Shown: piece by piece, positions 16,871-25,493 of the stretch
Layout of the letters: every line of letters begins with the position of its first letter
How positions within the stretch are numbered: the first letter of the stretch is position 1
From: Xanthomonas vesicatoria ATCC 35937
GTDB taxonomy: Bacteria; Pseudomonadota; Gammaproteobacteria; Xanthomonadales; Xanthomonadaceae
Length of the DNA stretch: 64,000 nt
NCBI RefSeq assembly: GCF_001908725.1
Contig: NZ_CP018725.1
Coordinates: 806,001 to 870,000, forward strand
Direction: 5' to 3'
Position numbers and translations under genes: made by a program
The notes under the pieces: generated by a model
Databases searched by the model: none
Seen by the model: only the letters and a program-made list of their open reading frames with translations
Told to the model about the DNA's origin: nothing

Positions 16871-18250
16871 TTACTCCCAGCAACGATCCGCGCGGCCCTT
16901 GAGCGTGGCGTTGCGCGGGCAATCGCGCGGTGCGATGCGCCCTTGCTCGTGTTCGATCAGCCGCTTGCCGCCGCTTGCGTCGCGTTGTAGTTCGAACGCG
17001 TCGTACAGGCGCCCGGTGGCGGTGCGCGATTCGTAGCCCAGATGCTGGTTGTCGATGCGCAGTACCTGATACAGCTGGGTGTCTTCGCCTACCGGGCGCA
17101 TGGTCTTGCGGGCCATGTCCGAGAGCCGGTATTGCTTGGGCCCGGCAACCGACACCACGAACACCGGCGTGGCCTGCCCGGCCTGGTCGCCGCGCCGGCC
17201 GTAGGTGTGGTCGTGCCCCTGCAGCACCAGATCCACCTTGTGCCGGCGGATCACCGGCAACACCTGCTCGACCAGCTTTTCGTTCTCGCGATCGGCGCGC
17301 GGCGAAAAGAACGGCTGATGGATCAGTACGATCGACCACGGGTGCGGATTGTCGGCGAGGACCTTGTCCAGCCATTGCGCCTGCGCCGGCCCGGTGCCCA
17401 GGTCCAGTGCCGAGGTGCCGTCGAGCACGGCGATGCGCACGCCCTGGTAGTCGAACCAATAACTGGTGCGCGCGGTCGCCGACGGCCCGTTGCGCGGCAG
17501 TGCGAACGTCACCGGCCAATGGCTGCCCAGGAGGCGGGTGGCCTGCGGGGTGTCTTCGCCCTCTTCGTGGTACTCGTGATTGCCCGGTGCCGGCGCCACT
17601 GCAGTGCCTTCCAGCAGCCAGCGCCCGGCTTCGAACCACTCCGCCCATTCGTTGTCGTCCTGGCCGTCCTTGCCGCTGACCAGATCGCCCGCAAACAGCG
17701 CAAGACGCGCATCCGGCGCCGAGCGCCAGGCCTGGCGGATCACCCGCGACACCAGGCTGAGATTCTTGTTCTGGGTGTCGCCGAAATACAGCAGCGTCAG
17801 CGGTGTCTGCGCCGTGGCAGCGGTGCGGAAGTGATTCCACGCGCCCCAGGTGGCATGACCCTGCACGCGGTAGGCATACAGCGTGTCCGGCTTCAGTCCG
17901 TCGATGTCGGCGCGATGGTGGTGCGAGCTGCCATTTTCGCTACTCAACGTGGCGGTGCTGGCGCGAATACGCCGCGGCGTGCCGACGTCGGGCGAATCGC
18001 CGGCGATCACCAGTTCCAGCCACGGCTGATCGACGCTGGTGTCGGTGCGCCAGGCCACCGCAAAACCGGTGGCCGCGTCCTGCGCGGGCGTGGCGACGAT
18101 ACGGTCGGGGAAGCCATCGGCCACGTAATGGGTAGAACCGGCCGGTACCTGGATATTGGGTTCGGCGGTGCGCTCGGCGGCCAGTGCCGGGGCAGCGGCC
18201 AGTGCAAAGGCGAAGAGTGCGGCGTACAGCGCGGTGCGGACTGCGGTCAC
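16871..18250 (-). CDS. Secreted purple-acid-phosphatase-like metallophosphoesterase
   Basis: 459 residues starting GTG 18250, with AAGGAG upstream; the start overlaps the phytase stop as GTGA. A signal peptide ends near ALAAAPALA-AE. A fibronectin-like N-terminal domain (about 30-150, ending TLYAYRVQGHATWGAWNHFR) precedes the catalytic domain. Metal-ligand motifs appear in order: YFGDTQ, FAGDLVSGKDGQDD, PGNHEYH, LIHQPFF and LQGHDHTYGR. It should release phosphate from organic esters in the periplasm or outside. Coupling to the phytase-like gene suggests a joint role. Confidence 0.9.
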   Translation of the reverse strand: MTAVRTALYAALFAFALAAAPALAAERTAEPNIQVPAGSTHYVADGFPDRIVATPAQDAATGFAVAWRTDTSVDQPWLELVIAGDSPDVGTPRRIRASTATLSSENGSSHHHRADIDGLKPDTLYAYRVQGHATWGAWNHFRTAATAQTPLTLLYFGDTQNKNLSLVSRVIRQAWRSAPDARLALFAGDLVSGKDGQDDNEWAEWFEAGRWLLEGTAVAPAPGNHEYHEEGEDTPQATRLLGSHWPVTFALPRNGPSATARTSYWFDYQGVRIAVLDGTSALDLGTGPAQAQWLDKVLADNPHPWSIVLIHQPFFSPRADRENEKLVEQVLPVIRRHKVDLVLQGHDHTYGRRGDQAGQATPVFVVSVAGPKQYRLSDMARKTMRPVGEDTQLYQVLRIDNQHLGYESRTATGRLYDAFELQRDASGGKRLIEHEQGRIAPRDCPRNATLKGRADRCWE

Positions 18251-19365
18251 TGCGCGCACTCCTTCAGGCGCAGAGTGCGTGCAATGTCGCGCCAATCGAA
18301 CGCGGCCACCGCCTGGTCGTCGTGCAGCGCATAGAACACGCCGCCGGGGAAGCGCGCATCGCCGCGCTGGTCCAGCCACACGCCATCGGTATTGGCAGTG
18401 ACGCGGCCAGCGAAGGCGCCCACATGCGCCAGTGTCTTGCGGTCGAACACCTGGAACACGCTGCGGTCCTTGAACTGATCGGTGGCGATCCAGTAGCCGC
18501 TGCCATCGGCGCACTGCAGTAGGGTCAAGCCTTCGGCCTGTGCCTTGAATAACCCGGCCCCGACGTCGCGCCCGCGGTAGCGCCCGTCCATGCCGTACTC
18601 GCGCAACTGCGTGCCCACCGCGACATCTTCTTCGGCAATCAGCAGCCGCGCATTGGCCTCGTCTCCGAAGACCGACTCCGCGATGCGTACCGCACCTGCT
18701 TCGGTGGTGTCGCCAAAACTCTGCGTCAGCCGCGCCTGCCAGCCCTGCCCTGCCGCATTCAACTGATAACGACGGAAGCGCTGGCCCAGCTCGGCCAGCG
18801 GCGGCGGCTGGTCCTTGTTGGCCGGCGACATGTAGTTGTCGCTGACCACCACTTCGTAGCCGGCATCATGCTTGCGCACCCAGAGGCCATAAGGTTCGCG
18901 CAAGTCGTCCTGGCCGAACGCAGTCAGCGGTTTGAAATCCGGCAGCGAGAACACCTGCACGCGGCGGTTGTCGCGCTCGACCACGAACACCAGATCGTCG
19001 ACCACGGAAATCCCGTTGGGCCGATCCAGCTTGCCCAGCGCCTTGCCCTTGCCGCCGACCACACGCAGACGCTTGCCGCTGTCGCCGTCGAACACCACCA
19101 GCGCATGCGTGGCCTTGGCCGTGGCGATCACCCAGCGGCTGCCATCGGGCGCGATCCAACTGGCCGGCGAATCCAGATTGTCGGATGGCGTCAGCGCAGT
19201 GATGAAGGCTTCCGGCACCACTTCATGCGCCACCTTCGCATCGCTGAGCGTGGGGTCGGCGAGCAGCGCTTCGTCGGCTTCGCGGTCGACCGGCCTGGTC
19301 GCGCAGCCTGCCAACAGCAGGGCGCTCGCTAGCAGCGTGGAGCGCAGCATTATGCCTGTCCGCAT
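18247..19365 (-). CDS. phyA: Phytase-like beta-propeller lipoprotein
   Basis: 372 residues from ATG 19365; GTG 19368 and ATG 19350 are alternatives. The signal peptide ends in the lipobox LLAGC, so the mature protein is lipid-anchored. Blades of a beta-propeller are suggested by repeats such as SWIAPDGSRWVIATAKATHA, LVVFDGDSGKRLRVVGG, DDLVFVVERDNRRVQVFSL and GYWIATDQFKDRSVFQVFD, which match the beta-propeller phytase family. Phytases release phosphate from inositol hexakisphosphate, the main plant phosphate store. The start overlaps the stop of the TonB receptor gene (TGATG), so all three genes form one unit. The symbol follows the Xanthomonas phytase name and is tentative. Confidence 0.82.
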   Translation of the reverse strand: MRTGIMLRSTLLASALLLAGCATRPVDREADEALLADPTLSDAKVAHEVVPEAFITALTPSDNLDSPASWIAPDGSRWVIATAKATHALVVFDGDSGKRLRVVGGKGKALGKLDRPNGISVVDDLVFVVERDNRRVQVFSLPDFKPLTAFGQDDLREPYGLWVRKHDAGYEVVVSDNYMSPANKDQPPPLAELGQRFRRYQLNAAGQGWQARLTQSFGDTTEAGAVRIAESVFGDEANARLLIAEEDVAVGTQLREYGMDGRYRGRDVGAGLFKAQAEGLTLLQCADGSGYWIATDQFKDRSVFQVFDRKTLAHVGAFAGRVTANTDGVWLDQRGDARFPGGVFYALHDDQAVAAFDWRDIARTLRLKECAQ

Positions 19366-21926
19366 CACAGCGCCACCTTCAGGCCCAGCGCATAGGTGCG
19401 GCCGTACTCTTCATTTTGCAGCGTGCGCGCGGGCACGCCCTGGTACAACTCCAATGGCTCATCCAGCAGGTTCTGCGCTTCCAGATACAGGCTGACGTGG
19501 CTGTTGAACTGATAACTCATGCTGACATCCAGCTGGGTATGCGGGGCGACATAGATATCGTACGCGCGGCTCTGGCCGATGGTGTCCAGATATTCGCTGC
19601 GATACACCGCCGCCACGCGCGCACTGAAGCCGTATTTTTCATAGCCGAGATGGCCGCTGTAGATGCGCTTGGACGAGCGCGGCAGCATGAAGTCGTCGCC
19701 GGCCCGATTGCTCAGGCCCGGGTCGAAGTCGCTGTCCAGGGCGGTGGCGCTGGCACCGACCAACAGGCCATTCCAGCCTTCGGGCAGGAAGTCCAGCGTC
19801 TGCTGCCAGTTGAACTCGGCGCCGCGCACCTTGGCGGTGTCGCCATTGATCGAACGCGTCACCTGCAGGCCCGGAAATTCGGCATCGGCGGTGCTGATGG
19901 TCTGCACGATGTAATCGTCGATCGACTTGTTGAACACGCCCAGCGACACCAGGCCGGTGCTGCCGATGTATTTTTCGAACGACAGATCCAGATTGGTGGA
20001 ACGATACGGGTTGAGGTCCGGGTTGCCGATGCTTACTTCTTCATCGCCGCGGTTGATGCTCACGCGCGGCGACACATCGCCGAACGACGGGCGCGACAGG
20101 GTCTTGTTGGCTGCAAACCGCAACACCCAATCGTTGCCGCTGTCGTAGCGCAGGTGCAGGCCCGGCAACACATTGGTGTAGCTGCTGGAGGCCTGGCGTG
20201 GCGTTACCGTGGCGGTGTGGCCGTTTTCGGCAACGTCCACCTGGTTGCCCGTGGCGTTGAACTGGGTGTTCTCCACGCGGACGCCGGCAATCATGCGCAA
20301 CGCACCGATATCCCAGGTGCCCATCGCATAGGTGGCGAAGACGTCTTCGGTTGCGGTGTAGTCGTCCTGCAGCGACACCTGCTGGTTGCCGCCCACATCC
20401 TGCGGACGTGCGCTGTACAAGCCACCGGACGCACGCCAGTAGCGGCGCATGCCGTCCGAGCCGATGCTCTCGCCCAGCGTACCGCCGCGGTGCTCCGGTG
20501 CGGCGGTGGTCCAGCTGCTCAGATCGATCGCCGGGCCACGCCGCAGTTCCTGTTCGTTGACGTCCACATCGCGTTCGCGCCAGCGGCCGAGCACACCCAT
20601 CTTCAGGCTGGAATGTTCGCCGTCGAAGCGCACATTAACCTGCGCGCTGTGCTCGCTGTCGTCCACCGTCTTGGGCGCCACCACGAAGCGGTCGAACACG
20701 AAGTCCTGGTTGCTCTGCCATCCGTTATCGGAGAAACCTAGCCGCGGGATGCCGCTGCGCTGATCCACGGTGGCCGACAGGTCATCGCCGTCGTAGTTGA
20801 AGCGCGCTTCCATTTCATCATTCACCCGCTCGGTGGTCTTGGTGTAGCCCACCTTGTAGTCCAGCGTGGCGCTGCTCAGGCGGTTTTCGCCGCCGAAACT
20901 GATCGCCGTGTTGTCTTCCTTCTTGGTGCGGTAGCGCACCCGTTTGGAGATGCTGTCCGCCGGCAGGTCGGCCACGTCGTAGGTGCCGTCGCCGTTGGCG
21001 CTCACCTCCCCATCGGCCAGCCCGAAGATGGTGCGCTGACGTGTTTCGGCATCGTCAAAACGGCTGTACAGCGAACGCAGGTAGTAGCGGTTGTCGGCGT
21101 CCGGGCGCCAGTCCAGATTGAGGTTGGCACCCATGCGGGTGCGCTCGATGAAGTACTTGCGGCGCTGCACTTCGCCGGCGAACAGGTCATCGGCCGCGCC
21201 ACCGTCGAAGCTGTCGTAGGCCACTTCGGTGTTGTCCGATTCGAACTCGCGGTACTGATAGTTCACACCCACCGCCACACCGAAGGTGCCGTTGTAGATG
21301 TCGCTGTAATTGAACGCGCCCTTGGGGCTGGTCTTGCCCGACAACGACTGATGGCTGCCTTCGATCGAACCGCGCAGGGTGCGCCCGTTGCGATCGAACG
21401 CCGAGGTGGATTCCACCTGGATGGCGCCGCCGATCGAATCGCCCGGCATGTCCGGCGTGGGCGACTTCACGACCTTCAGGCGCTCGGTGGAATCGGACGG
21501 AATCACGTCCAGCGGCGCCGAACGCGTGCCGTCTTCCGGCGTCCCCATGCTCATGCCGTCGATGGTCACGCTGTTGAGCGACGAATCCAGGCCGCGGATC
21601 ACCACGAAACGCCCTTCGCCCTGATCGCGGGTGACGCTGACGCCAGGCAGGCGCTGCAAGGATTCTGCAACATTCTTGTCGGGGTAACGGCCCATCGCAT
21701 CGGAGGCCACTGCATCCTGGATCGCATCGGACGCGCGCTTGAGATCGACTGCGCGCTCCTGCGCTTCCAGCTGCGGGCGCACTTCCAGCCGCTCCAGATC
21801 GATGGCTGCCGCGCCGCTGGCTGCGCCGGATGCAGCAACGGCCTCTGCCGCCTGTGCCTGCGGGCCCCAGCCGGTGGTTGCCAGCGTCAGCGTGATCGCC
21901 AGGCAGAGCGGAGTCTTGTTCAACAC
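19365..21926 (-). CDS. TonB-dependent receptor of the phytase operon
   Basis: 853 residues starting GTG 21926 behind GGGAAG. A signal peptide (LNKTPLCLAITLTLATTGW, cleaved near AQA-AEA) is followed by the plug domain (AVASDAMGRYPDKNVAESLQ, RLPGVSVTRDQGEGRFVVIRG, then VVKSPTPDMPGDSIGGAIQV) and a long beta-barrel ending LGLKVAL. These outer-membrane receptors import scarce nutrients using TonB energy. Being first in an operon with a phytase and a phosphoesterase, it may import inositol phosphates or their products. The substrate is inferred from context only. Confidence 0.93.
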   Translation of the reverse strand: MLNKTPLCLAITLTLATTGWGPQAQAAEAVAASGAASGAAAIDLERLEVRPQLEAQERAVDLKRASDAIQDAVASDAMGRYPDKNVAESLQRLPGVSVTRDQGEGRFVVIRGLDSSLNSVTIDGMSMGTPEDGTRSAPLDVIPSDSTERLKVVKSPTPDMPGDSIGGAIQVESTSAFDRNGRTLRGSIEGSHQSLSGKTSPKGAFNYSDIYNGTFGVAVGVNYQYREFESDNTEVAYDSFDGGAADDLFAGEVQRRKYFIERTRMGANLNLDWRPDADNRYYLRSLYSRFDDAETRQRTIFGLADGEVSANGDGTYDVADLPADSISKRVRYRTKKEDNTAISFGGENRLSSATLDYKVGYTKTTERVNDEMEARFNYDGDDLSATVDQRSGIPRLGFSDNGWQSNQDFVFDRFVVAPKTVDDSEHSAQVNVRFDGEHSSLKMGVLGRWRERDVDVNEQELRRGPAIDLSSWTTAAPEHRGGTLGESIGSDGMRRYWRASGGLYSARPQDVGGNQQVSLQDDYTATEDVFATYAMGTWDIGALRMIAGVRVENTQFNATGNQVDVAENGHTATVTPRQASSSYTNVLPGLHLRYDSGNDWVLRFAANKTLSRPSFGDVSPRVSINRGDEEVSIGNPDLNPYRSTNLDLSFEKYIGSTGLVSLGVFNKSIDDYIVQTISTADAEFPGLQVTRSINGDTAKVRGAEFNWQQTLDFLPEGWNGLLVGASATALDSDFDPGLSNRAGDDFMLPRSSKRIYSGHLGYEKYGFSARVAAVYRSEYLDTIGQSRAYDIYVAPHTQLDVSMSYQFNSHVSLYLEAQNLLDEPLELYQGVPARTLQNEEYGRTYALGLKVAL

Positions 21927-21954
21927 GAGTGCTTCCCAAATCGGTTAAGAATGG

Positions 21955-22018
21955 GTGTGCACACTATGTCTGCGACGTTTCACCGACATGACATATGCAA
22001 GCGCGATCACATGTCATG
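21955..22018. promoter_or_regulatory. Palindromes in the divergent TonB receptor / upp promoter region
   Basis: GTGTGCACAC (21955-21964) is a perfect palindrome 28 bases ahead of the receptor start. CATGACATATG (21987-21997) and CACATGTCATG (22008-22018) form an inverted repeat with one mismatch and a ten-base gap. A phosphate-responsive operator is conceivable from the gene context, but the match to a classical Pho box is poor. Confidence 0.45.
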
Positions 22019-22077
22019 TGTGGCAGCGCAACGCGTGGCTGCGGCACACTGTGCGTCTCTCCCGCCTGTCGCTGCCC

Positions 22078-22710
22078 ATGAAAATCGTCGAAGTCCGCCA
22101 CCCTCTCGTCCAGCACAAAATCGGCCTGCTGCGCGACGCCGCCTTGAGCACCAAGGGATTTCGCGAACTGGTCACCGAGCTGGGCACCCTGCTGGCCTAC
22201 GAGGCCACCGCCAACCTGGACACCGAATCGCACGTGCAACAAGGCTGGGCCGGCCCGGTCGATGTACAGCGCATCGCCGGCGCCAAGATCACCCTGGTGC
22301 CGATCCTGCGCGCCGGCCTGGGGATGCTGCCAGGCGTGCTGGCACTGATTCCCGCCGCGCGCGTCAGCGTGGTCGGCCTGCAACGCGATGAAGAAACCCT
22401 GCAGCCGGTGCCCTACTTCGAACGCCTCACCGGCCGACTGGAAGAACGCGACGCCCTGATCCTGGACCCGATGCTGGCGACAGGCGGCACCTTGATCGCC
22501 ACCATCGACATGCTCAAGCGCGCCGGCGCCCGGCGCATCAAGGGCATCTTCCTGGTCGCCGCACCGGAAGGCCTGAAGGCGCTGGAAGCGGTGCACCCAG
22601 ACGTAGAGGTCTACACCGCCGCCATCGACGACCACCTCAACGAAAAGGGCTACATCCTGCCTGGCCTGGGCGATGCAGGCGATCGCATCTTCGGGACGCG
22701 GTTGGAGTGA
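22078..22710 (+). CDS. upp: Uracil phosphoribosyltransferase
   Basis: 210 residues from ATG 22078 ([20 protein letters not shown]), the family length. It joins uracil and PRPP to UMP in pyrimidine salvage. The PRPP loop [12 protein letters not shown] is intact, as is the uracil-binding end [16 protein letters not shown]. It is divergent from the TonB receptor operon and probably transcribed alone. Confidence 0.97.
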   Translation: MKIVEVRHPLVQHKIGLLRDAALSTKGFRELVTELGTLLAYEATANLDTESHVQQGWAGPVDVQRIAGAKITLVPILRAGLGMLPGVLALIPAARVSVVGLQRDEETLQPVPYFERLTGRLEERDALILDPMLATGGTLIATIDMLKRAGARRIKGIFLVAAPEGLKALEAVHPDVEVYTAAIDDHLNEKGYILPGLGDAGDRIFGTRLE

Positions 22711-22822
22711 GCTGTGGTGCCTTCACGCCCCTCTCTTTCCGGGGCGTGAAGCGACCGCATGCGCGCTATTGGCGTGCATGCCCTGGCGCACCCGCGCCGC
22801 AAGCGCGGCGGAGGCGACGCAA

Positions 22823-22935
22823 GCCCCTCTCCTGCGGAAGAGGATTCGGGTGAGGGTACGGCGTGTCAGTATCCTGGCCGACGCCGTATCCTCATCCGGC
22901 GCTACGCGCCACCTTCTCCCGAGGGGAGAAGGAAC
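22823..22935. repeat. Xanthomonas intergenic repeat, copy 1
   Basis: Begins GCCCCTCTCCTGCGGAAGAG and ends CTTCTCCCGAGGGGAGAAGG, with GGTGAGGGTACGGCGTGTCA and CCGGCGCTACGCGCCACC in between. It contains several short hairpins and is ~85% identical to copy 2 at 23093-23206, in the same orientation. Confidence 0.8.
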
Positions 22936-23092
22936 AGCTGCAGTGCGTCCGTGTTGACTGTGTTGCCGGCATCGCCAACAAGTTGCTGGCATAGCTAAGG
23001 GCGTTATCCAGAACTGCAACTAGCCCGACCCCTGGTACATGCAAGTAGCAGAAGCTCTTGTACGCAGGCCAGCGTGAGCTACGGCGGCGTGA

Positions 23093-23206
23093 GCCCCTCT
23101 CCTGCGGGAGAGGGGTTGGGGTGAGGGTGCGGCGTGCCAGTATCCTGGCCAACGCCGTCCCCTCTTCCGGCGCTACGCGCCACCTTCTCCCGATGGGAGA
23201 AGGAAA
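23093..23206. repeat. Xanthomonas intergenic repeat, copy 2
   Basis: Second copy of the element, starting GCCCCTCTCCTGCGGGAGAG (a perfect CCTCTCC...GGAGAGG hairpin) and ending CTTCTCCCGATGGGAGAAGG. A shorter related piece lies at 33715-33743. Confidence 0.8.
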
Positions 23207-23233
23207 AACCGCGTCCTCGCGCTGAAGCCCGCC

Positions 23234-24991
23234 TCAGCGCGTCAAAGCCTGGATCGCCGCACTCACATACACCAGCGGCGCATTCCAGTTGATGGCAACT
23301 TCATTACTCGCGTAGCTGCAGGTGTCATCCAGATACGACAGCGCCGGCAACCTGGACGGATACGGCACCTTGCAGTCCTTCGCGTCCTGCTGACCCGGCT
23401 GCGGGCCGCCGGCCAGCCAGCCCGGCACCGGCGCATCGATGCCATCGGCCTCCGATGGGCGATGGTGGATATGCATCGGTGTGCGCTGGCCGACCCCGGT
23501 GACGAACGAAATCCCCAGCGGATTGCGGCCCAGGATGTAGTCCAGATGCGATTGCGCGGCATCCAGCGTCGTCCGTTGTTGGGTCAGGCGATAGCCCTGC
23601 AGCAGCATCATCGCGCGGTTGAGCACGGAGGCATTGCTGCCCCAGACGAAATCCTTGTCGGTCATGGCAAGGCGCCACGGCGATGCCTGCCATTGGTCGG
23701 TCAATTGCTGGGCCAGGCCGGTGATCTCACGCGTAATGCGCGCACGATCCGCACGTGCGGTCAGCGTGTCGCGATGCGCGGCGAGCGACATCCAGGCCAG
23801 TCCGCCCACATTGCTCCAGCCCGGCACGCTGGCCGGCACATTGCGCGCCAGCATCGCATCGTAGAAACCATCCTCGCGGGTGCTGACATACAACTCCGCC
23901 GCCGCCCACGCGAATTCGTCGTCAACCTGCGCATCGTCATAGCCGCCAGTGCGCACGTCATCGGGCTGGCGATAGATCACATCCGGATGCTGCTGCGCCC
24001 AGCTCCACGCAGCACGCGCTGCCTTCAACATGCGTGCCGACACGCCGGGGTACTGTTTTTCGAACGGCGCATACACACGGCTGGCCGCCGCCATCACCGC
24101 AGCAAAATCCAGCGTGGCCGCAGTGGCCTTCATCACCACGTAGCGTTGCTGCTTGGCCTGCTCCGGCATCACCAACCCGTCGAACTGCTTGTCGGTGAGC
24201 TTGTGGTACACCCCGCCATCGGCCGGATCCTGCATGGCCAGCATCCATTCCAGGTTCCACCAGGTTTCCTGCAGGATGCCGGGCACGCCGGGCGCGTCGT
24301 TGGGGATGGTGAGGGCCTGGGCCTTGAACAGCGCCGGATAGTGCTCATAGGCGGCCAGCAAGGTATAGGTGCTGATGCCGGAATTGACGATGTACTTGTT
24401 GTAGTCGCCGGCGTCGTACCAGCCCTTGGGCGCGCTGATCACGCTGTCGGCCGGACGCGTGGCAGACGCGGCAGAAGGATGGATGCGCACATCGGTGTCC
24501 GGGTGCCCGGCTGCACGTGCATAGCGCCCGGCGAACTGCGCCGGCAACGCAGTGCTGGCGCGGTTGAAATAAAACGCCTTGAGCGAGGCATCGACCACCG
24601 GCTGATATGCTTGCGCATCGATCGGGAATGCATCGGAGGTCGGCAACCCATCGATCCTCAACCGGTAGGTTCCCGGCGCACGCACGCTGGAGAAATCCGC
24701 CACCCGCGCCTGCTGCCCTGCCGGGGTCCACATTGCAGCAGGTTGCAACGTGCCCTGCAGCACGCTGCGGCCCTGCGCATCCTCGACCGTGAAACGGTCC
24801 GAACCCGGCGCCGCGCCCTGCGGCACCCCGACCACCGCCAGCTTGGCCGAGCCCGGCAGATAACCGAGTTGATTGACGTGGATGGCTGCACCGGCCGACG
24901 CGGCAGTTTGACTGCCGGACGTGTCGGCGGCACAGGCGACGATGGGCGATGCGATCACCATGCTGGTGAGCAGAGTCTTGAAGAGTGTCAT
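23234..24991 (-). CDS. Secreted GH9 cellulase (endoglucanase)
   Basis: 585 residues from ATG 24991. A signal peptide of ~21 residues (MTLFKTLLTSMVIASPIVACA; it could also be a lipoprotein) precedes an immunoglobulin-like CelD N-terminal domain (IHVNQLGYLPGSAKLAVV to about 115). The catalytic six-hairpin domain follows. GH9 signatures are GWYDAGDYNKYIVNSG with the catalytic aspartates, MHIHHRPS with the active-site histidine, and YASNEVAINWNAPLVY with the acid glutamate. It cuts beta-1,4-glucan in plant cell walls. It lies convergent with upp, with no operon partner. Confidence 0.95.
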   Translation of the reverse strand: MTLFKTLLTSMVIASPIVACAADTSGSQTAASAGAAIHVNQLGYLPGSAKLAVVGVPQGAAPGSDRFTVEDAQGRSVLQGTLQPAAMWTPAGQQARVADFSSVRAPGTYRLRIDGLPTSDAFPIDAQAYQPVVDASLKAFYFNRASTALPAQFAGRYARAAGHPDTDVRIHPSAASATRPADSVISAPKGWYDAGDYNKYIVNSGISTYTLLAAYEHYPALFKAQALTIPNDAPGVPGILQETWWNLEWMLAMQDPADGGVYHKLTDKQFDGLVMPEQAKQQRYVVMKATAATLDFAAVMAAASRVYAPFEKQYPGVSARMLKAARAAWSWAQQHPDVIYRQPDDVRTGGYDDAQVDDEFAWAAAELYVSTREDGFYDAMLARNVPASVPGWSNVGGLAWMSLAAHRDTLTARADRARITREITGLAQQLTDQWQASPWRLAMTDKDFVWGSNASVLNRAMMLLQGYRLTQQRTTLDAAQSHLDYILGRNPLGISFVTGVGQRTPMHIHHRPSEADGIDAPVPGWLAGGPQPGQQDAKDCKVPYPSRLPALSYLDDTCSYASNEVAINWNAPLVYVSAAIQALTR

Positions 24992-25434
24992 GCCGCGATG
25001 GTGGCTGCATTGTCCGGCAGCGACAAGTCCAATCCGGGCATAGTCGATGGGTGAATCGGCATTCCCGTGGCGGTGCGAACGCTGCGACCGACCGAGCCTC
25101 ATCGCATTGGCTTGATCGCCACAACGCTGCGCGCTTCGATCAGCCACCAGCGTTAGGCGCCTCGCGTGCAATCCCACGCCGATCAGATCTAGGCAGCACT
25201 TTCCTGACTGATTCCGCGTCAGCGATGCGCGCTTCTCTGCGATGCCCTGTGCAACAGCGCTCATGGCTGCCTTCAACAACGCACGTTGTGCGTTGCCCAA
25301 CGATCAAGCTACGTACGCGACGTAAGCGCCGCCACGCGTGCGCGCGAAATCGCTTCAGCCATTGGCCGCGTCGGCGACACTGGCAGGCATGGAATCAGCA
25401 ACTGCGTGACAGCGGCAGAATCCAGACCCGACAA
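24992..25434. other. Intergenic region, no gene recognised
   Basis: About 440 bases upstream of the cellulase gene, up to the terminator of the gamma-glutamyltransferase gene. It presumably carries the cellulase promoter. Open frames here read through into neighbouring genes and have no recognisable product. Confidence 0.45.
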
Positions 25435-25471
25435 CACAAAACGCCTGGCACCATCGCTGGCAACCAGGCGT
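25435..25471 (-). terminator. Rho-independent terminator after ggt
   Basis: On the minus strand ACGCCTGG and CCAGGCGT pair around a 15-base loop and are followed by TTTTGTGTTG. It lies 23 bases past the gamma-glutamyltransferase stop. Confidence 0.75.
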
Positions 25472-25493
25472 CTGGATCAAGCGATCTCGGCAA

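Larger units (their letters stand above)
22711..23233. other. Intergenic region dominated by two repeat copies
   Basis: About 520 bases between convergent upp and the GH9 cellulase gene. Apart from the two ~113-bp repeats described separately, it holds unremarkable GC-rich sequence and no gene. Confidence 0.6.

Noticed and set aside
21970..22020. Pho box ahead of the phytase operon
   Set aside because: Only short palindromes are present; the direct-repeat pattern of a classical Pho box was not found, so I list the palindromes without naming the regulator.
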